Origin: an uncultured Bacteroidales bacterium
Lineage (GTDB): Bacteria > Bacteroidota > Bacteroidia > Bacteroidales > Muribaculaceae
Length of the DNA stretch: 38,464 nucleotides
Assembly: GCA_947573135.1 (NCBI GenBank)
Contig: CANPDU010000034.1
Span: forward strand, 1 to 38,464
Reading direction: 5' to 3'
Shown: piece after piece, positions 9,216 to 17,823 of the stretch
Layout of the letters: each line of letters opens with the position of its first letter
Position numbering within the stretch: the stretch's first letter is position 1
Program-made: the position numbers and the translations under genes
Notes under the pieces: model-generated
What the model was told of the DNA's origin: nothing
Database searches by the model: none
The model's input: only the letters and a program-made list of their open reading frames with translations

Positions 9216-9707
9216 ATGGCAACAGCAAATAAAAACAGCGCCCCCGCCGGGCCACTTCCTAAAGTTGACGGCATGACCGTAGGCATCGTAGTCGCCGAAT
9301 GGAACGGACACATCACCTCAGCCCTTCTGAGAGGGGCTATGGACACATTCCGCAAGGAAAACTTCGATGATTCACAAATCAAAGTCTTTCATGTGCCGGG
9401 AGCTGTTGAACTCACATTCGGAGCTTCACAACTGATAGAAAGTTCGGCTTTCGATGTGATCATTGTGTTCGGATGTGTGATCAAGGGAGGGACTCCTCAC
9501 TTCGATTATGTCTGCCAAAGCGTAACACAAGGTATCACATCGCTTAACGCAGACTGCGACATTCCGGTAATATTCGGTGTGCTTACCGTAGACACCGAAC
9601 AGGATGCAATAGACCGCGCCGGCGGTAAACTTGGCAACAAAGGATCAGAGGCTGCCGAAGCTGCGATAAAGATGTATGCATTCACAGAAGAAATCAAGAA
9701 CCTGTAA
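9216..9707 (+). CDS. ribH: 6,7-dimethyl-8-ribityllumazine synthase
   Basis: RibH condenses 5-amino-6-ribitylaminouracil with dihydroxybutanone phosphate in riboflavin synthesis. The family motifs are all present: AEWN near residue 27, GAVELT near 67, [14 protein letters not shown] near 87-100 with catalytic H95, FGVLT near 128 and GNKGSEAA near 144. The 163-aa length is usual for the icosahedral or pentameric enzyme. It begins 55 bases after the PfkB-like gene and is followed 17 bases later by a small membrane protein gene. No FMN riboswitch was recognised upstream. Other riboflavin genes are not in the window. Confidence 0.96.
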   Translation: MATANKNSAPAGPLPKVDGMTVGIVVAEWNGHITSALLRGAMDTFRKENFDDSQIKVFHVPGAVELTFGASQLIESSAFDVIIVFGCVIKGGTPHFDYVCQSVTQGITSLNADCDIPVIFGVLTVDTEQDAIDRAGGKLGNKGSEAAEAAIKMYAFTEEIKNL

Positions 9708-9724
9708 CCAAATTTCATATCAAA

Positions 9725-10003
9725 ATGACACAAAACAATTCAAAAAAAACAGGCATCGGCCGTCTGCTGATCATCGGCCTTGTCGTGGCCGCGATTGCCG
9801 TAGCCATCATATACTATATCGGATGGTTTGACGAACGCACACATGTCGATACGCCGGCGGGCGATAACGTCGAAGCAAATTATGAGCTCAAAGATCCGGA
9901 ATCACCTGCAGAAACAGAATGGCAGAATGCAGACAACAAATCGCTTGACGAAGTCATCACTGACCCTGAAGCTCCAACAGCCACCCCTCCGACTTCAGAA
10001 TGA
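9725..10003 (+). CDS. Small single-pass membrane protein, unknown function
   Basis: This 92-aa protein has a basic N-terminus and one hydrophobic segment (about residues 14-35), then an acidic Pro/Glu-rich tail ending in TPPTSE. The topology is probably N-in with the tail in the periplasm. It overlaps the next gene by four bases (ATGA) and lies 17 bases after ribH, so it is part of the same transcript. No family was recognised. Confidence 0.65.
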   Translation: MTQNNSKKTGIGRLLIIGLVVAAIAVAIIYYIGWFDERTHVDTPAGDNVEANYELKDPESPAETEWQNADNKSLDEVITDPEAPTATPPTSE

Positions 10004-10452
10004 AAAATTTCATTAATGTCATCTTTGCTGCCTCCATTGTCTTGACGTCATGCGAAAATCAGGGCGATTTATCAGTTGCGACGGCAGAAGACGAATATTC
10101 ATCAGGCAGATTGCAAACAGCACAGGCAATCTGTGACAGCCTTGTGCTCGGATCGAGATTTTCAGATCTGTCAGTCGACGAATTGTGCCGCCTGTCGCTG
10201 CTCACCTCCAGAATAGCGGAACAGACCGATGAAGACACCAATATGGCACTCGCTGCAAAATGTATGCAGGCAGCAATGAACCGAAATGCCGATTCTGTTA
10301 TGACATTTGTCCATTCACTGCCGGCTGACGAACAATCGCGCACACTTTTTGTAAGGCAGATTACACAAATGATTGGCAATTCGTGTGATCCCGACACCGG
10401 GGAAATAGTTATCACCGCTGAACCCGACAGTTTTCCCAATTATACAGACTGA
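10000..10452 (+). CDS. Small helical lipoprotein, unknown function
   Basis: The 150-aa product has a signal peptide ending in LTSC (C18), a lipobox. The mature part is mostly helical; residues about 30-115 could form TPR-like helices (ATAEDEYSSGRLQTAQAICD). The C-terminus is acidic. The start overlaps the stop of the upstream small membrane protein by four bases, and yciH follows three bases after the stop. Function is unknown. Confidence 0.68.
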   Translation: MKNFINVIFAASIVLTSCENQGDLSVATAEDEYSSGRLQTAQAICDSLVLGSRFSDLSVDELCRLSLLTSRIAEQTDEDTNMALAAKCMQAAMNRNADSVMTFVHSLPADEQSRTLFVRQITQMIGNSCDPDTGEIVITAEPDSFPNYTD

Positions 10453-10454
10453 TC

Positions 10455-10799
10455 ATGAAATCTCAGGATTGGCATGAGGCGCTTAAAAGCCTTACATTCG
10501 CAGATACAGCCTCCGGTCAGGAAGTCTGTGAAAAAAGTACCGGCGCAGAAGATAAGGCCGTGACTGTACAAAAATCACCGATACACATTGTACTCGAACG
10601 GAAAGGACGCGGAGGCAAAACAGCAACTATCATCTGCGATCTGCAACTTGACGACAACGATCTGAAAAACCTCGCCGCCGACATCAAAAAAACGCTGGGA
10701 TGCGGTGGGTCGGCAAGGGACGGAGAAATACTCATTCAGGGAGATAGAACCGCCGACTGCAAAAAATTGCTGGAGAATCTCGGCTATAAGGTCAAATAA
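10455..10799 (+). CDS. yciH: SUI1/eIF1-like translation initiation factor family protein (YciH)
   Basis: The C-terminal about 70 residues (45-114) form a SUI1 domain, with the RKGRGGKTATII strand-loop, a DLKNLAADIKKTLGCGGS helix and the ILIQGDR strand that are typical of eIF1 and bacterial YciH. YciH can influence start-codon fidelity, but its role in Bacteroidales has not been worked out as far as I know. The N-terminal about 40 residues are low in conservation. A length of 114 aa is normal for bacterial members. It is the last gene of the ribH unit, two bases after the lipoprotein gene. Confidence 0.9.
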   Translation: MKSQDWHEALKSLTFADTASGQEVCEKSTGAEDKAVTVQKSPIHIVLERKGRGGKTATIICDLQLDDNDLKNLAADIKKTLGCGGSARDGEILIQGDRTADCKKLLENLGYKVK

Positions 10800-10907
10800 A
10801 CATCCTCAACGCCGGGCATTTGCTTTTATATATCGATTTTTCAGCAAATAAGAGTGTCGCAATCCAACAAAGCCCCTGAAAAATTTTTATTTCTGAGAGA
10901 TAAACAC

Positions 10908-10915
10908 TATTTTTG
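10908..10915 (+). promoter_or_regulatory. Probable -7 element for the TPR gene
   Basis: TATTTTTG matches the -7 consensus. The -33 region 19 bases upstream is only T-rich (TTTT). The start codon lies 65 bases downstream after an A-rich leader. Confidence 0.5.
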
Positions 10916-10980
10916 CAGACCGAAAGTGCAAAATCACATTCGGCCTAAAACTCAGAAAAAAACGAAATCAACATAATCCG

Positions 10981-11631
10981 ATGGAAAATAACCAACAACA
11001 CGTTCAGCCTGTTAACCAAGAAGAAACAGACTTCGTAGCAAAAACAAAAAAATACCGCAAAGAACTTACCACGCTTTTTATTGTAGTGGCAGTCATTCTC
11101 GTTGCTATTCTGGCATGGTTTCTCGTTCGCCAGTCTCAGACAGCTAAAGCCGATCAGGCTATAGCACTCGCTGATGTCGAGCAGAATGATTCGATCGCGC
11201 TGAATCTTTATAAAGAAGCAGCCACTCACGGCACCAAAAGCGGCGACCGTGCTAAAATGGAATGCGCTATCCGTCTGTATGGCGCCGGCAATTATGAGGA
11301 AGCGATCAAATATCTCGATGACGCATCAGCTTCCGACGAAATTATAGCCGCAGGCATCGAAACACTCAAAGGTGACTGCTATGTAAACCTCAAGAACTAC
11401 GATGCAGCCATAAAGGCATATGAAAAGGCCATAAGCGAGGCAAACGGAAATTCACAACTCGTTCCGATCATCCTTATCAAAGAAGCGAATGTGTATCGCG
11501 AACAGAAAAACTATGCAGCCGAAGCCAAGGCTTATGGAAAGATCGTAGACGAATATCCGACATTCGGACAAGCACAGAATCTTGATATCCGTAAATACTA
11601 CGAAAGAGCAAAAGCATCCATAGCTGAGTAA
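10981..11631 (+). CDS. Membrane-anchored tetratricopeptide repeat protein
   Basis: The 216-aa protein has a short charged N-terminus, one transmembrane segment (about residues 31-50) and a periplasmic helical part. At least three TPR-like units are visible: NYEEAIKYLDDA, NYDAAIKAYEKA and NYAAEAKAYGKI. The layout resembles YfgM-type ancillary proteins of the inner membrane, which help envelope protein folding, but the resemblance is in architecture only. TPR genes of this kind lie near ribH in other Bacteroidetes genomes as I recall. It has its own promoter and a strong hairpin after it. Confidence 0.85.
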   Translation: MENNQQHVQPVNQEETDFVAKTKKYRKELTTLFIVVAVILVAILAWFLVRQSQTAKADQAIALADVEQNDSIALNLYKEAATHGTKSGDRAKMECAIRLYGAGNYEEAIKYLDDASASDEIIAAGIETLKGDCYVNLKNYDAAIKAYEKAISEANGNSQLVPIILIKEANVYREQKNYAAEAKAYGKIVDEYPTFGQAQNLDIRKYYERAKASIAE

Positions 11632-11675
11632 CTTTATATTCGGCTCCGCTGAAATTCAGGAGCTGATAAATGCAT

Positions 11676-11711
11676 CAAAAATCTTGGAAACAATTGTTTT
11701 CAAGATTTTTG
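11676..11711. terminator. Bidirectional terminator-like hairpin
   Basis: A 16-bp stem (11676-11691 with 11696-11711, one G-U pair on the plus strand) encloses the loop AATT. The stem ends are A-rich and T-rich, so it works as an intrinsic terminator for the TPR gene. It sits 28 bases before the MATE start codon. Confidence 0.8.
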
Positions 11712-11739
11712 TATATAATACCATAAGCTATCACAGTAC

Positions 11740-13113
11740 ATGAGTTCCACTGAAACCGAAAGAATCAACAACGATCTCGACACGCTTGCCACCGGCCGGG
11801 TCGGACGTCTGTTGTGGCAGTACAGCCTTCCGACAGTCGTCGGACTGCTGGTCATGTCGCTGTACAATGTTGTAGACAGAATATTTATCGGACGCGGGGT
11901 CGGAGCAGAAGCAATATCAGGTCTGGCGATAACGTTTCCGGTAATGAACCTGACAACGGCTCTCGGTGTACTTGTAGGTGCGGGTGCGACAGCGCGCATA
12001 TCAATAGCTCTCGGACGAAAAGATATGCACAGCGCATCAGAAGTTCTCGGCAACGCCCTTATATTGTTGCTTATCAATGCAAGCATCTATATCTGCTTTT
12101 TCGGTATTTTCATAGATCCAATACTGCGTGCATTCGGAGCAAGTGACGCCACACTGCCCTATGCGAGGGATTTTATACTCTGGATGTTGCCCGGTCTACT
12201 GATGACAAATCTGGCATTCGGCTTCAACAATATCATGAGAGCGTCGGGTTATCCACAAAGAGCGATGATGACCATGATCATGGGCGCGCTGATCAATCTC
12301 GCACTGGCTCCGCTATTCATTTTCGTATTTGACATGGGTATCAAGGGAGCGGCAATTGCGAGCGACATCGCCATGACATGCTCTATGATTTTTGTTATGG
12401 CTCATTTTATGCGTAAAGACAGCAATCTGCATTTTACACGCGGAATCTACCGTCTGAAGCTGCGCGTCGTCATCGGCATAGTCTCGATAGGTGCCGCTCC
12501 GGCACTGGTCAACGCCGCATCATGTTTCATCAACATCATAATCAACAAGTCACTCGCACACTATGGCGGAGATCTTTCCATTGGAGCAGTCGGCATATTC
12601 TCTACCTACACATCACTGCTTGTAATGGTAATCATCGGTATATGTCAAGGCATGCAGGCAATAATAGGTTATAATTATGGAGCCGGTCGATTAGACCGAC
12701 TTAAACAGACATACTGGCTCGCAGTAGCAGTGACAACGGCAATATGTCTGTGCGGAAGTCTATTCGGTTTGTGTTGCCCCGGTCTGATAGCACGCGCGTT
12801 CACATCAGACCAATATCTGATAGAGGTGACTTCTACCTGCCTGTCGTATGCATTGACGGCTTTTGTCGTAGTAGGTTTTCAAATTGTGTCAACCACTTTT
12901 TTTCAAAGCATCGGACAAGTCAGTCAGTCAATATTTCTGAGTCTTTCACGTCAGGTCATCTTTATAATTCCTTTACTTTTAATCTTACCTGACAAATTAG
13001 GATTGACCGGTGTATGGCTGTCGTTCCCGGGTTCTGACATACTGGCCACAATCGTTACCGCAATACTTATGTTCAACGAATTCCGTCATCTCAACAAAAA
13101 ACAGAGAAATTAG
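11740..13113 (+). CDS. MATE family multidrug/Na+ efflux transporter
   Basis: The 457-aa protein is built of about twelve hydrophobic segments in two related halves, as in MATE transporters that expel organic cations or metabolites in exchange for Na+ or H+. Family features are the N-terminal LLWQYSLPTVVGLLVMSLYNVVDRIFIGRGVG and its counterpart in the second half, GICQGMQAIIGYNYGAG. Such DinF/NorM-like proteins are common in Bacteroidales. The 3' end overlaps the convergent Pro-rich lipoprotein gene by four bases. The substrate is not predictable. Confidence 0.93.
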   Translation: MSSTETERINNDLDTLATGRVGRLLWQYSLPTVVGLLVMSLYNVVDRIFIGRGVGAEAISGLAITFPVMNLTTALGVLVGAGATARISIALGRKDMHSASEVLGNALILLLINASIYICFFGIFIDPILRAFGASDATLPYARDFILWMLPGLLMTNLAFGFNNIMRASGYPQRAMMTMIMGALINLALAPLFIFVFDMGIKGAAIASDIAMTCSMIFVMAHFMRKDSNLHFTRGIYRLKLRVVIGIVSIGAAPALVNAASCFINIIINKSLAHYGGDLSIGAVGIFSTYTSLLVMVIIGICQGMQAIIGYNYGAGRLDRLKQTYWLAVAVTTAICLCGSLFGLCCPGLIARAFTSDQYLIEVTSTCLSYALTAFVVVGFQIVSTTFFQSIGQVSQSIFLSLSRQVIFIIPLLLILPDKLGLTGVWLSFPGSDILATIVTAILMFNEFRHLNKKQRN

Positions 13114-13556
13114 CGGCCCCGATTGTAACCGCCTGAAGTTGAATTGTCGTTTCTGTTACCCGTACCTCCCGTTTGAACCGGAGCCTGCCCCATATTTCCA
13201 GGACGGGGCTGACCTGTCGGTGTTGTCATGACAGGACGTGAAGGCTGCGACGGAGCAGGCGCTGACGGTGCAGACGGAGTTGACGGAATGAAATTCGGCC
13301 GATTGGCGCCATTCGGTGGCTGCGGTTTCTGAGGCCTAACTATTACCGGAGGCGGCGGAGGTGTATTCCATCCGGGTCCATAATAACCTAACGGAGGATT
13401 ATATATATTACCGTAATTAGGCCAATAATAATCATACGAGGGTCCATAATCATCGAACCCGAAATCAGAAGACACGAGCAGTCCGGAGCATGACACGATG
13501 CCGAATGCCATCACTGATATTACCGCCAATATGATAGGTCTATGTTTCATTTTCAT
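13110..13556 (-). CDS. Proline/glycine-rich lipoprotein, unknown function
   Basis: Start chosen at ATG 13556 (MKMKHRPII), because a TTG further upstream would add eight residues before the signal peptide; a second ATG at 13550 is possible. The signal peptide ends in the lipobox GIVSC (about residue 23). The rest of the 148 residues is low-complexity: a Tyr/Asp/Pro-rich stretch (about 30-63), a polyproline run (about 66-80), then Pro/Ser/Gln/Asn-rich sequence and a C-terminal GGYNRGR. This suggests a flexible surface or periplasmic linker, not an enzyme. The stop overlaps that of the MATE gene on the other strand. Confidence 0.62.
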   Translation of the reverse strand: MKMKHRPIILAVISVMAFGIVSCSGLLVSSDFGFDDYGPSYDYYWPNYGNIYNPPLGYYGPGWNTPPPPPVIVRPQKPQPPNGANRPNFIPSTPSAPSAPAPSQPSRPVMTTPTGQPRPGNMGQAPVQTGGTGNRNDNSTSGGYNRGR

Positions 13557-13770
13557 CAGTAAATTATATACTAATAACAATCAGACCGACAAAAATTCAT
13601 ATTCACAGATAAAAAATATTTCGCCATCACATGTCTGTTTCGTCTATAAAAAAAACCGGTTGGTCTATAATTAGGCAGTTACGGGTTACAATGGTTTTGA
13701 GGCGGTTAAACTTTTTATTAATTTCGTGTCATATTTTCAGCAAGCCCATAAAACCCTCGCTAAAAAAACA

Positions 13771-16578
13771 ATGCAACATTCATCTATAACACGAACGTTT
13801 CTACTATCTATTCTGATTCTGACAAGTGCGTTATGTATGTCGGCCTACGATATAAGCGGCCGTCTTATCGATGACGCGGGCGAACCTCTCGTACAGGCAT
13901 CTGTGAGATTGCTGACCCTTAAAGACAGCACTCAGGTAAAAGGATCTGTCACCAACGAACAAGGCCGGTTTAAACTTGTAGGAGTGAAAAAAGGATCCTA
14001 TATTCTCGAGGCTTCGTATATCGGATATAACTCTGATTATTCTCAAATTTCTGTTGGAGACGCCAATCTTAAACTGAAACCGATCACTCTGCATGAAAGT
14101 TCGATTATGCTGAACGAAACAACAGTCGTCGGCATAAAAACTCCGATCAAGGTGATGCAAGATACGATCGAATTTAACGCAGATTCATACAAAACTGCAC
14201 CAAACGCTGTTGTCGAGGACCTTCTCAAACGTCTTCCCGGCGTTGAAGTAGATTCGGATGGCAAAATCACAGCGAACGGCAAAGAGGTATCTAAAATACT
14301 TCTTAACGGCAAAGAATTCTTTGCCGATGATCCTAAAGTAGCCTCGAAAAATCTCCCTGTAGAAATGATTGAAAAACTTCAGGTCGTAGACCGCAAAAGT
14401 GATCTGGCCAGAATAACAGGAGTCGACGACGGAGAAGAAGAAACAGTCATCAATCTGACAGTAAAAAAAGACATGAATAACGGCTGGGTTGGAAATGCAG
14501 AGGCAGGCTATGGCACAGACGGCCGATATAAGGCCTCATTTCTTGCCAACCGTTTCTGGAACGGCAACCAGTTTACAATCATGGGAGGCGGCAATAATGT
14601 CAACGATCCTGCATTCACTGACGGTACAGCGGGCCGGTTCCGCCGCTTTGGCAGTTCGACCGGTATCACGTCGTCGCAAGCACTCGGTATAAACTTCAAT
14701 ATCGGCAAAGAGGAAATTTTCCGTATTGGAGGCAACATAATGTACTCACAGACAGACCGCGACACCTATCAGAAATCGGATCGCCAGTTTCTTTTTACCG
14801 ATTCAACATCATATTACAATTCCAACAAATCGGCCCGCGACAAAGGTCGCAATTTCAGAGCTGACTTCAGACTGCAATGGAATCCCGACTCATTCAACAC
14901 GATTGAGTTCAGGCCCAATATCTCCATAAATCATAATAATTCTTACTCAAGTGACTCATCGCTCACCCGAGCCGGCAACGCGGCTCTAAGCGAAGTGACG
15001 CGAAGCATAAACAACGACCGGACCAAAGGATCGTCGGTCGAATTCGGAGGTATGTTTATCTATAATCACAAGTTCCGATCCAAGCCCGGACGATCATTTT
15101 CAGTATTCGCCAACTACCGCATGAGCAATGTCCGCGAAAAGAGCAATTCATACTCATGGAATAAATTTTATCTCTTCAATGACTCAATTGACCTATCGGA
15201 CCGATTCACCAATAATCATACCTGGTCAAATTCTGTAATGGCACGCGTTTCGTGGACCGAACCCCTCGGCGATGTGAAGAAAGGAAATTTTCTTACAATC
15301 GCATACCGCATACAATACAGGTGGAACAATACCGACCGTTTTACATATGATCACCCTGTCATATTTCCTGACGGATGGACAGGAGAACCGGAAATCAGTC
15401 CATTACTTGAGCTCAATTATGATCTGTCGAACAAATTCCGCAATGATTATATGAATCAGGATATCAGAGTCGGTTACAAACATGTCCGGAAGACCGGCAG
15501 TATCGATGTCGGTGTTTCAGCCGTGCCTCAGATGTCCAAATCGATAAATCTTACCGATGAACGAAAGACGATCCCCAAACGATGGGTATGGAATTTCGCG
15601 CCTTACATGCGCTACCGATATAAACCAACAAAGCAGACGTCGCTGAGTCTCGACTATATGGGCCGTAGTTCACAGCCATCAATGGCTCAGTTACAACCCG
15701 TAGCAGATATGAGTGACCCTCTGCGCATAGTTATCGGTAATCCGGATCTAAAGCCTTCATTCTCCCATTTCATCGGCTTCAGATTTAATAATTTCAACCA
15801 AACAGCACAGCGATCGATAATGTTGATGGGGCATGCTGAGATGACACAGAATTCCGTAGCATCGCGTACAATTTATAATCAAGAGACAGGCGGATCGACG
15901 ACAACATATGAGAATGTCAATGGCTCGTGGAATGCTTTTCTGCGAAATATAATTTCATTCCCGTTCAAAAACAAATCATTTGTTTTCAACAATTCATTGA
16001 TGCTGTGGTATAGGCAGAATGTAGGCTTCAATAATAATGTACGCAACCGTTCGGGCGATCTCCGGTTCACAATTCGCCCGAGCATTGCATGGCGTCCTGC
16101 CAACGCAGAACTGGAACTCCGCCCGTTATATGGCTTACGCTATACGCTCAATTCGCTTCAAGGCATCAATCAGAGTGCCATACACTCATACGGAGGATCT
16201 TTCAATGCGACTTATTACACACCATTCGGCATAGTGCTGAACTCCGATCTCAATTATGACGCAACAAGCGGCTATTCCGCCGGATATGATTCACGCCAGT
16301 GGATGTGGAACGCATCGATATCATACCAGTTCCTGAAAGGACGCGCGGCAACTGTTACACTGAAAGCCTATGATCTGCTCCAGCAAAAGAGCAATATCAG
16401 CCGCTCAGTTACAGCCAACTACATTGACGACTCGATCTATAATTCTCTCACACGCTATTTCATGGTGTCTTTTACATACAAATTCAACACATTCGGCAAA
16501 GGCAATGAACCTGCCAACCGCAATGAAAGGCATCCCTTCGGCCCAGGCGGACCGATGGGACCGCCTCCAGGAAGATAA
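13771..16578 (+). CDS. Outer-membrane beta-barrel protein with carboxypeptidase-regulatory-like N-terminal domain
   Basis: The start is set at ATG 13771 because the preceding GTG (13726) would add 15 residues before an otherwise normal signal peptide (LLSILILTSALCMSA). After the signal comes a CarboxypepD-regulatory-like domain (about residues 27-110, YDISGRLIDDAGEPL), then a plug-like domain (about 125-215, with LLKRLPGVEVDSDGKI and ILLNGKEFF), then a long aromatic barrel (OMP_b-brl_3 type) to the end. The tail is Gly/Pro-rich (HPFGPGGPMGPPPGR). It resembles TonB-dependent receptors without a SusD partner. The ligand is unknown. A complex pair of inverted repeats follows the stop. Confidence 0.87.
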   Translation: MQHSSITRTFLLSILILTSALCMSAYDISGRLIDDAGEPLVQASVRLLTLKDSTQVKGSVTNEQGRFKLVGVKKGSYILEASYIGYNSDYSQISVGDANLKLKPITLHESSIMLNETTVVGIKTPIKVMQDTIEFNADSYKTAPNAVVEDLLKRLPGVEVDSDGKITANGKEVSKILLNGKEFFADDPKVASKNLPVEMIEKLQVVDRKSDLARITGVDDGEEETVINLTVKKDMNNGWVGNAEAGYGTDGRYKASFLANRFWNGNQFTIMGGGNNVNDPAFTDGTAGRFRRFGSSTGITSSQALGINFNIGKEEIFRIGGNIMYSQTDRDTYQKSDRQFLFTDSTSYYNSNKSARDKGRNFRADFRLQWNPDSFNTIEFRPNISINHNNSYSSDSSLTRAGNAALSEVTRSINNDRTKGSSVEFGGMFIYNHKFRSKPGRSFSVFANYRMSNVREKSNSYSWNKFYLFNDSIDLSDRFTNNHTWSNSVMARVSWTEPLGDVKKGNFLTIAYRIQYRWNNTDRFTYDHPVIFPDGWTGEPEISPLLELNYDLSNKFRNDYMNQDIRVGYKHVRKTGSIDVGVSAVPQMSKSINLTDERKTIPKRWVWNFAPYMRYRYKPTKQTSLSLDYMGRSSQPSMAQLQPVADMSDPLRIVIGNPDLKPSFSHFIGFRFNNFNQTAQRSIMLMGHAEMTQNSVASRTIYNQETGGSTTTYENVNGSWNAFLRNIISFPFKNKSFVFNNSLMLWYRQNVGFNNNVRNRSGDLRFTIRPSIAWRPANAELELRPLYGLRYTLNSLQGINQSAIHSYGGSFNATYYTPFGIVLNSDLNYDATSGYSAGYDSRQWMWNASISYQFLKGRAATVTLKAYDLLQQKSNISRSVTANYIDDSIYNSLTRYFMVSFTYKFNTFGKGNEPANRNERHPFGPGGPMGPPPGR

Positions 16579-16579
16579 T

Positions 16580-16663
16580 ATTCGCCTATAACATTACGAT
16601 AGGGATAATTAGCTTTTATAATAGGCGAATTACGGACGCCGTGGATGTGATATCCGCGGCGTC
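16580..16663 (+). terminator. Two inverted repeats after the barrel-protein gene
   Basis: The first is a perfect 10-bp inverted repeat (16580-16589 with 16621-16630) spaced by 31 bases. The second is a compact 12-bp hairpin with one G-U pair (16635-16646 with 16652-16663). The second could stop transcription of the barrel-protein gene, although only ATTTA follows. The decayed IS begins 10 bases later. Confidence 0.55.
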
Positions 16664-16673
16664 TAATTTATAA

Positions 16674-17275
16674 GACCCCGTTCCCCAATATTTGTTAACG
16701 CTAGGGTCGCATATCTATGAGTGATTTTTGTCTTGTGACGAAGGAGCGTAGCCATAGCTACGTGACTAAGGAACAGGGCAAAAAACGCCGGAGAGATGCG
16801 ACACTCAGGCATTTTTAATTCGTTACGACGCAATAAATTAATGGCGTAGCATATATGAATTTTACCGCGAGTGGATTTCAACCGGATTTTTTGACCGTCT
16901 GACACGGGAATTAAATGATGTCGCAAAGGTTTCGAAAGAAAAACAGACACCACCGACAGTTGCCGTCATCTATAGCCAAAGCGTACGTACGGGACTGGCC
17001 ATTCGGTAAATGGAATTGACGGAGGTAAGAAAATCAAGGGTATAAAAAGACATTTGGCCGTAGATTCAAACGGTTTGCCGCTAACTATAGTTACATCACA
17101 TGCAAATGTCCACGATAGCAAGGGCGCGATGGAATTACCATCGCCTCGGCCAATCGCCATGCATCTGCGCCCGCTTGTTTCGGTCACAATGCAACCGCAT
17201 TGCTCCCTCACTGCGCGAACTCATCTGCACGACGATTGACCGCCCCAGCGTTAACAAATATTAGAGAACGGGGTC
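16674..17275 (+). mobile_element. Decayed IS5-family element with intact inverted ends
   Basis: The 602-bp element has ends GACCCCGTTC...GTTAACGCT that match across about 37 bases with about three or four mismatches (IRL from 16674, IRR to 17275). It is flanked by TAA on both sides (16671-16673, 17276-17278), consistent with a short target duplication. The interior codes only for fragments of an IS5/IS427-type transposase. Complete relatives carry about 1 kb or more, so internal deletions are likely. A 16-bp palindrome CGTAGC-CATA-GCTACG lies at 16747-16762 in the left part. It can no longer move by itself but might be mobilised in trans. Confidence 0.85.
16858..17240 (+). pseudogene. IS5-type transposase remnant (frameshifted, internally deleted)
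   Basis: Translated pieces are recognisable in two frames. The first reads FYREW, FDRLTRELNDVAK and PTVAVIYSQSVRTG and ends at a stop at 16999-17010. The second, a different frame from about 17006, reads NGIDGGKKIKGIKRHLAVDS and VTSHANVHDSKGAME before homology stops at about 17133. In intact relatives the first piece reads AVIDSQS, and that aspartate is the first DDE catalytic residue; here it is tyrosine (GAT to TAT). The N-terminal part and most of the C-terminal part are missing. It is therefore a dead gene. Confidence 0.85.
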
Positions 17276-17294
17276 TAAACCGATACATATAACA

Positions 17295-17330
17295 ACATCT
17301 GCCGGAAAACAGATATTTTCCGGCAGATGT
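17295..17330 (-). terminator. Perfect 15-bp hairpin downstream of the small membrane protein gene
   Basis: Arms 17295-17309 and 17316-17330 are exact reverse complements around a six-base loop. On the minus strand it lies 20 bases after the stop of the membrane protein gene. No strong T-run follows (tgttgttata), so termination is inferred from the stem. Confidence 0.65.
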
Positions 17331-17349
17331 ACGTAATTGTATAGATGTT

Positions 17350-17805
17350 TCAGATTTCCGAATTGTCAGTACGAACTGAATATTTCGGATTGATATATAC
17401 CGACACGTTCTGCCTGCGGAAGTTCTCTTTTTTGCATGCCCAAAAGCCATTATGAGCTTTGCGCATCGGCTTGTAACAATCTGAGAGACCCAAATCGCGC
17501 AGGACGATCTTCACTAAGAGACGGCCGCACGGTGCGTCCATGTATTCACCGAAAGTATCCTGTCGGAATTCGACGCGGTTACGTTCAATCAAGACATTGT
17601 ATTTCCTTTTCTTATCACTCCAGGTGTTGAAAATATTGACTGCACCTCTTTCGACAAACAGAACGATTGCAACCTGAATAATCACAGCCACGACTCCCAA
17701 TCTATAAAGGGGAATAACCGCAAGCGCTATACCTGAAAACAATAGAAAAAAAGCCCAAAGGTTCAAGTATAGGAAACGTGATGTTGTGGCTATGGGATGC
17801 TTCAC
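17350..17805 (-). CDS. Hypothetical two-TM membrane protein
   Basis: The 151-aa protein has two hydrophobic stretches near the N-terminus (about residues 10-30 and 34-50) that could form a hairpin in the membrane. A basic cytoplasmic part of about 100 residues follows, with two cysteines in DAPCGRLL and KAHNGFWACKKENFRR. It is the second gene of a minus-strand pair, 18 bases after the PH-like gene. No family was recognised. The pairing of a PH-like lipid-binding domain with a membrane hairpin suggests a membrane-associated role for both. Confidence 0.6.
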   Translation of the reverse strand: MKHPIATTSRFLYLNLWAFFLLFSGIALAVIPLYRLGVVAVIIQVAIVLFVERGAVNIFNTWSDKKRKYNVLIERNRVEFRQDTFGEYMDAPCGRLLVKIVLRDLGLSDCYKPMRKAHNGFWACKKENFRRQNVSVYINPKYSVRTDNSEI

Positions 17806-17823
17806 AGGACTGTTAACAGTTGA

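Noticed and set aside
13726-13770. GTG start for the barrel protein
   Set aside because: It would place 15 extra residues before a normal signal peptide. The ATG at 13771 is the better choice.
16663-16953. Minus-strand ORF of 96 residues in the left part of the IS remnant
   Set aside because: It lies across the inverted end of the element and has no known domain. It is more likely part of the non-coding leader of the IS.
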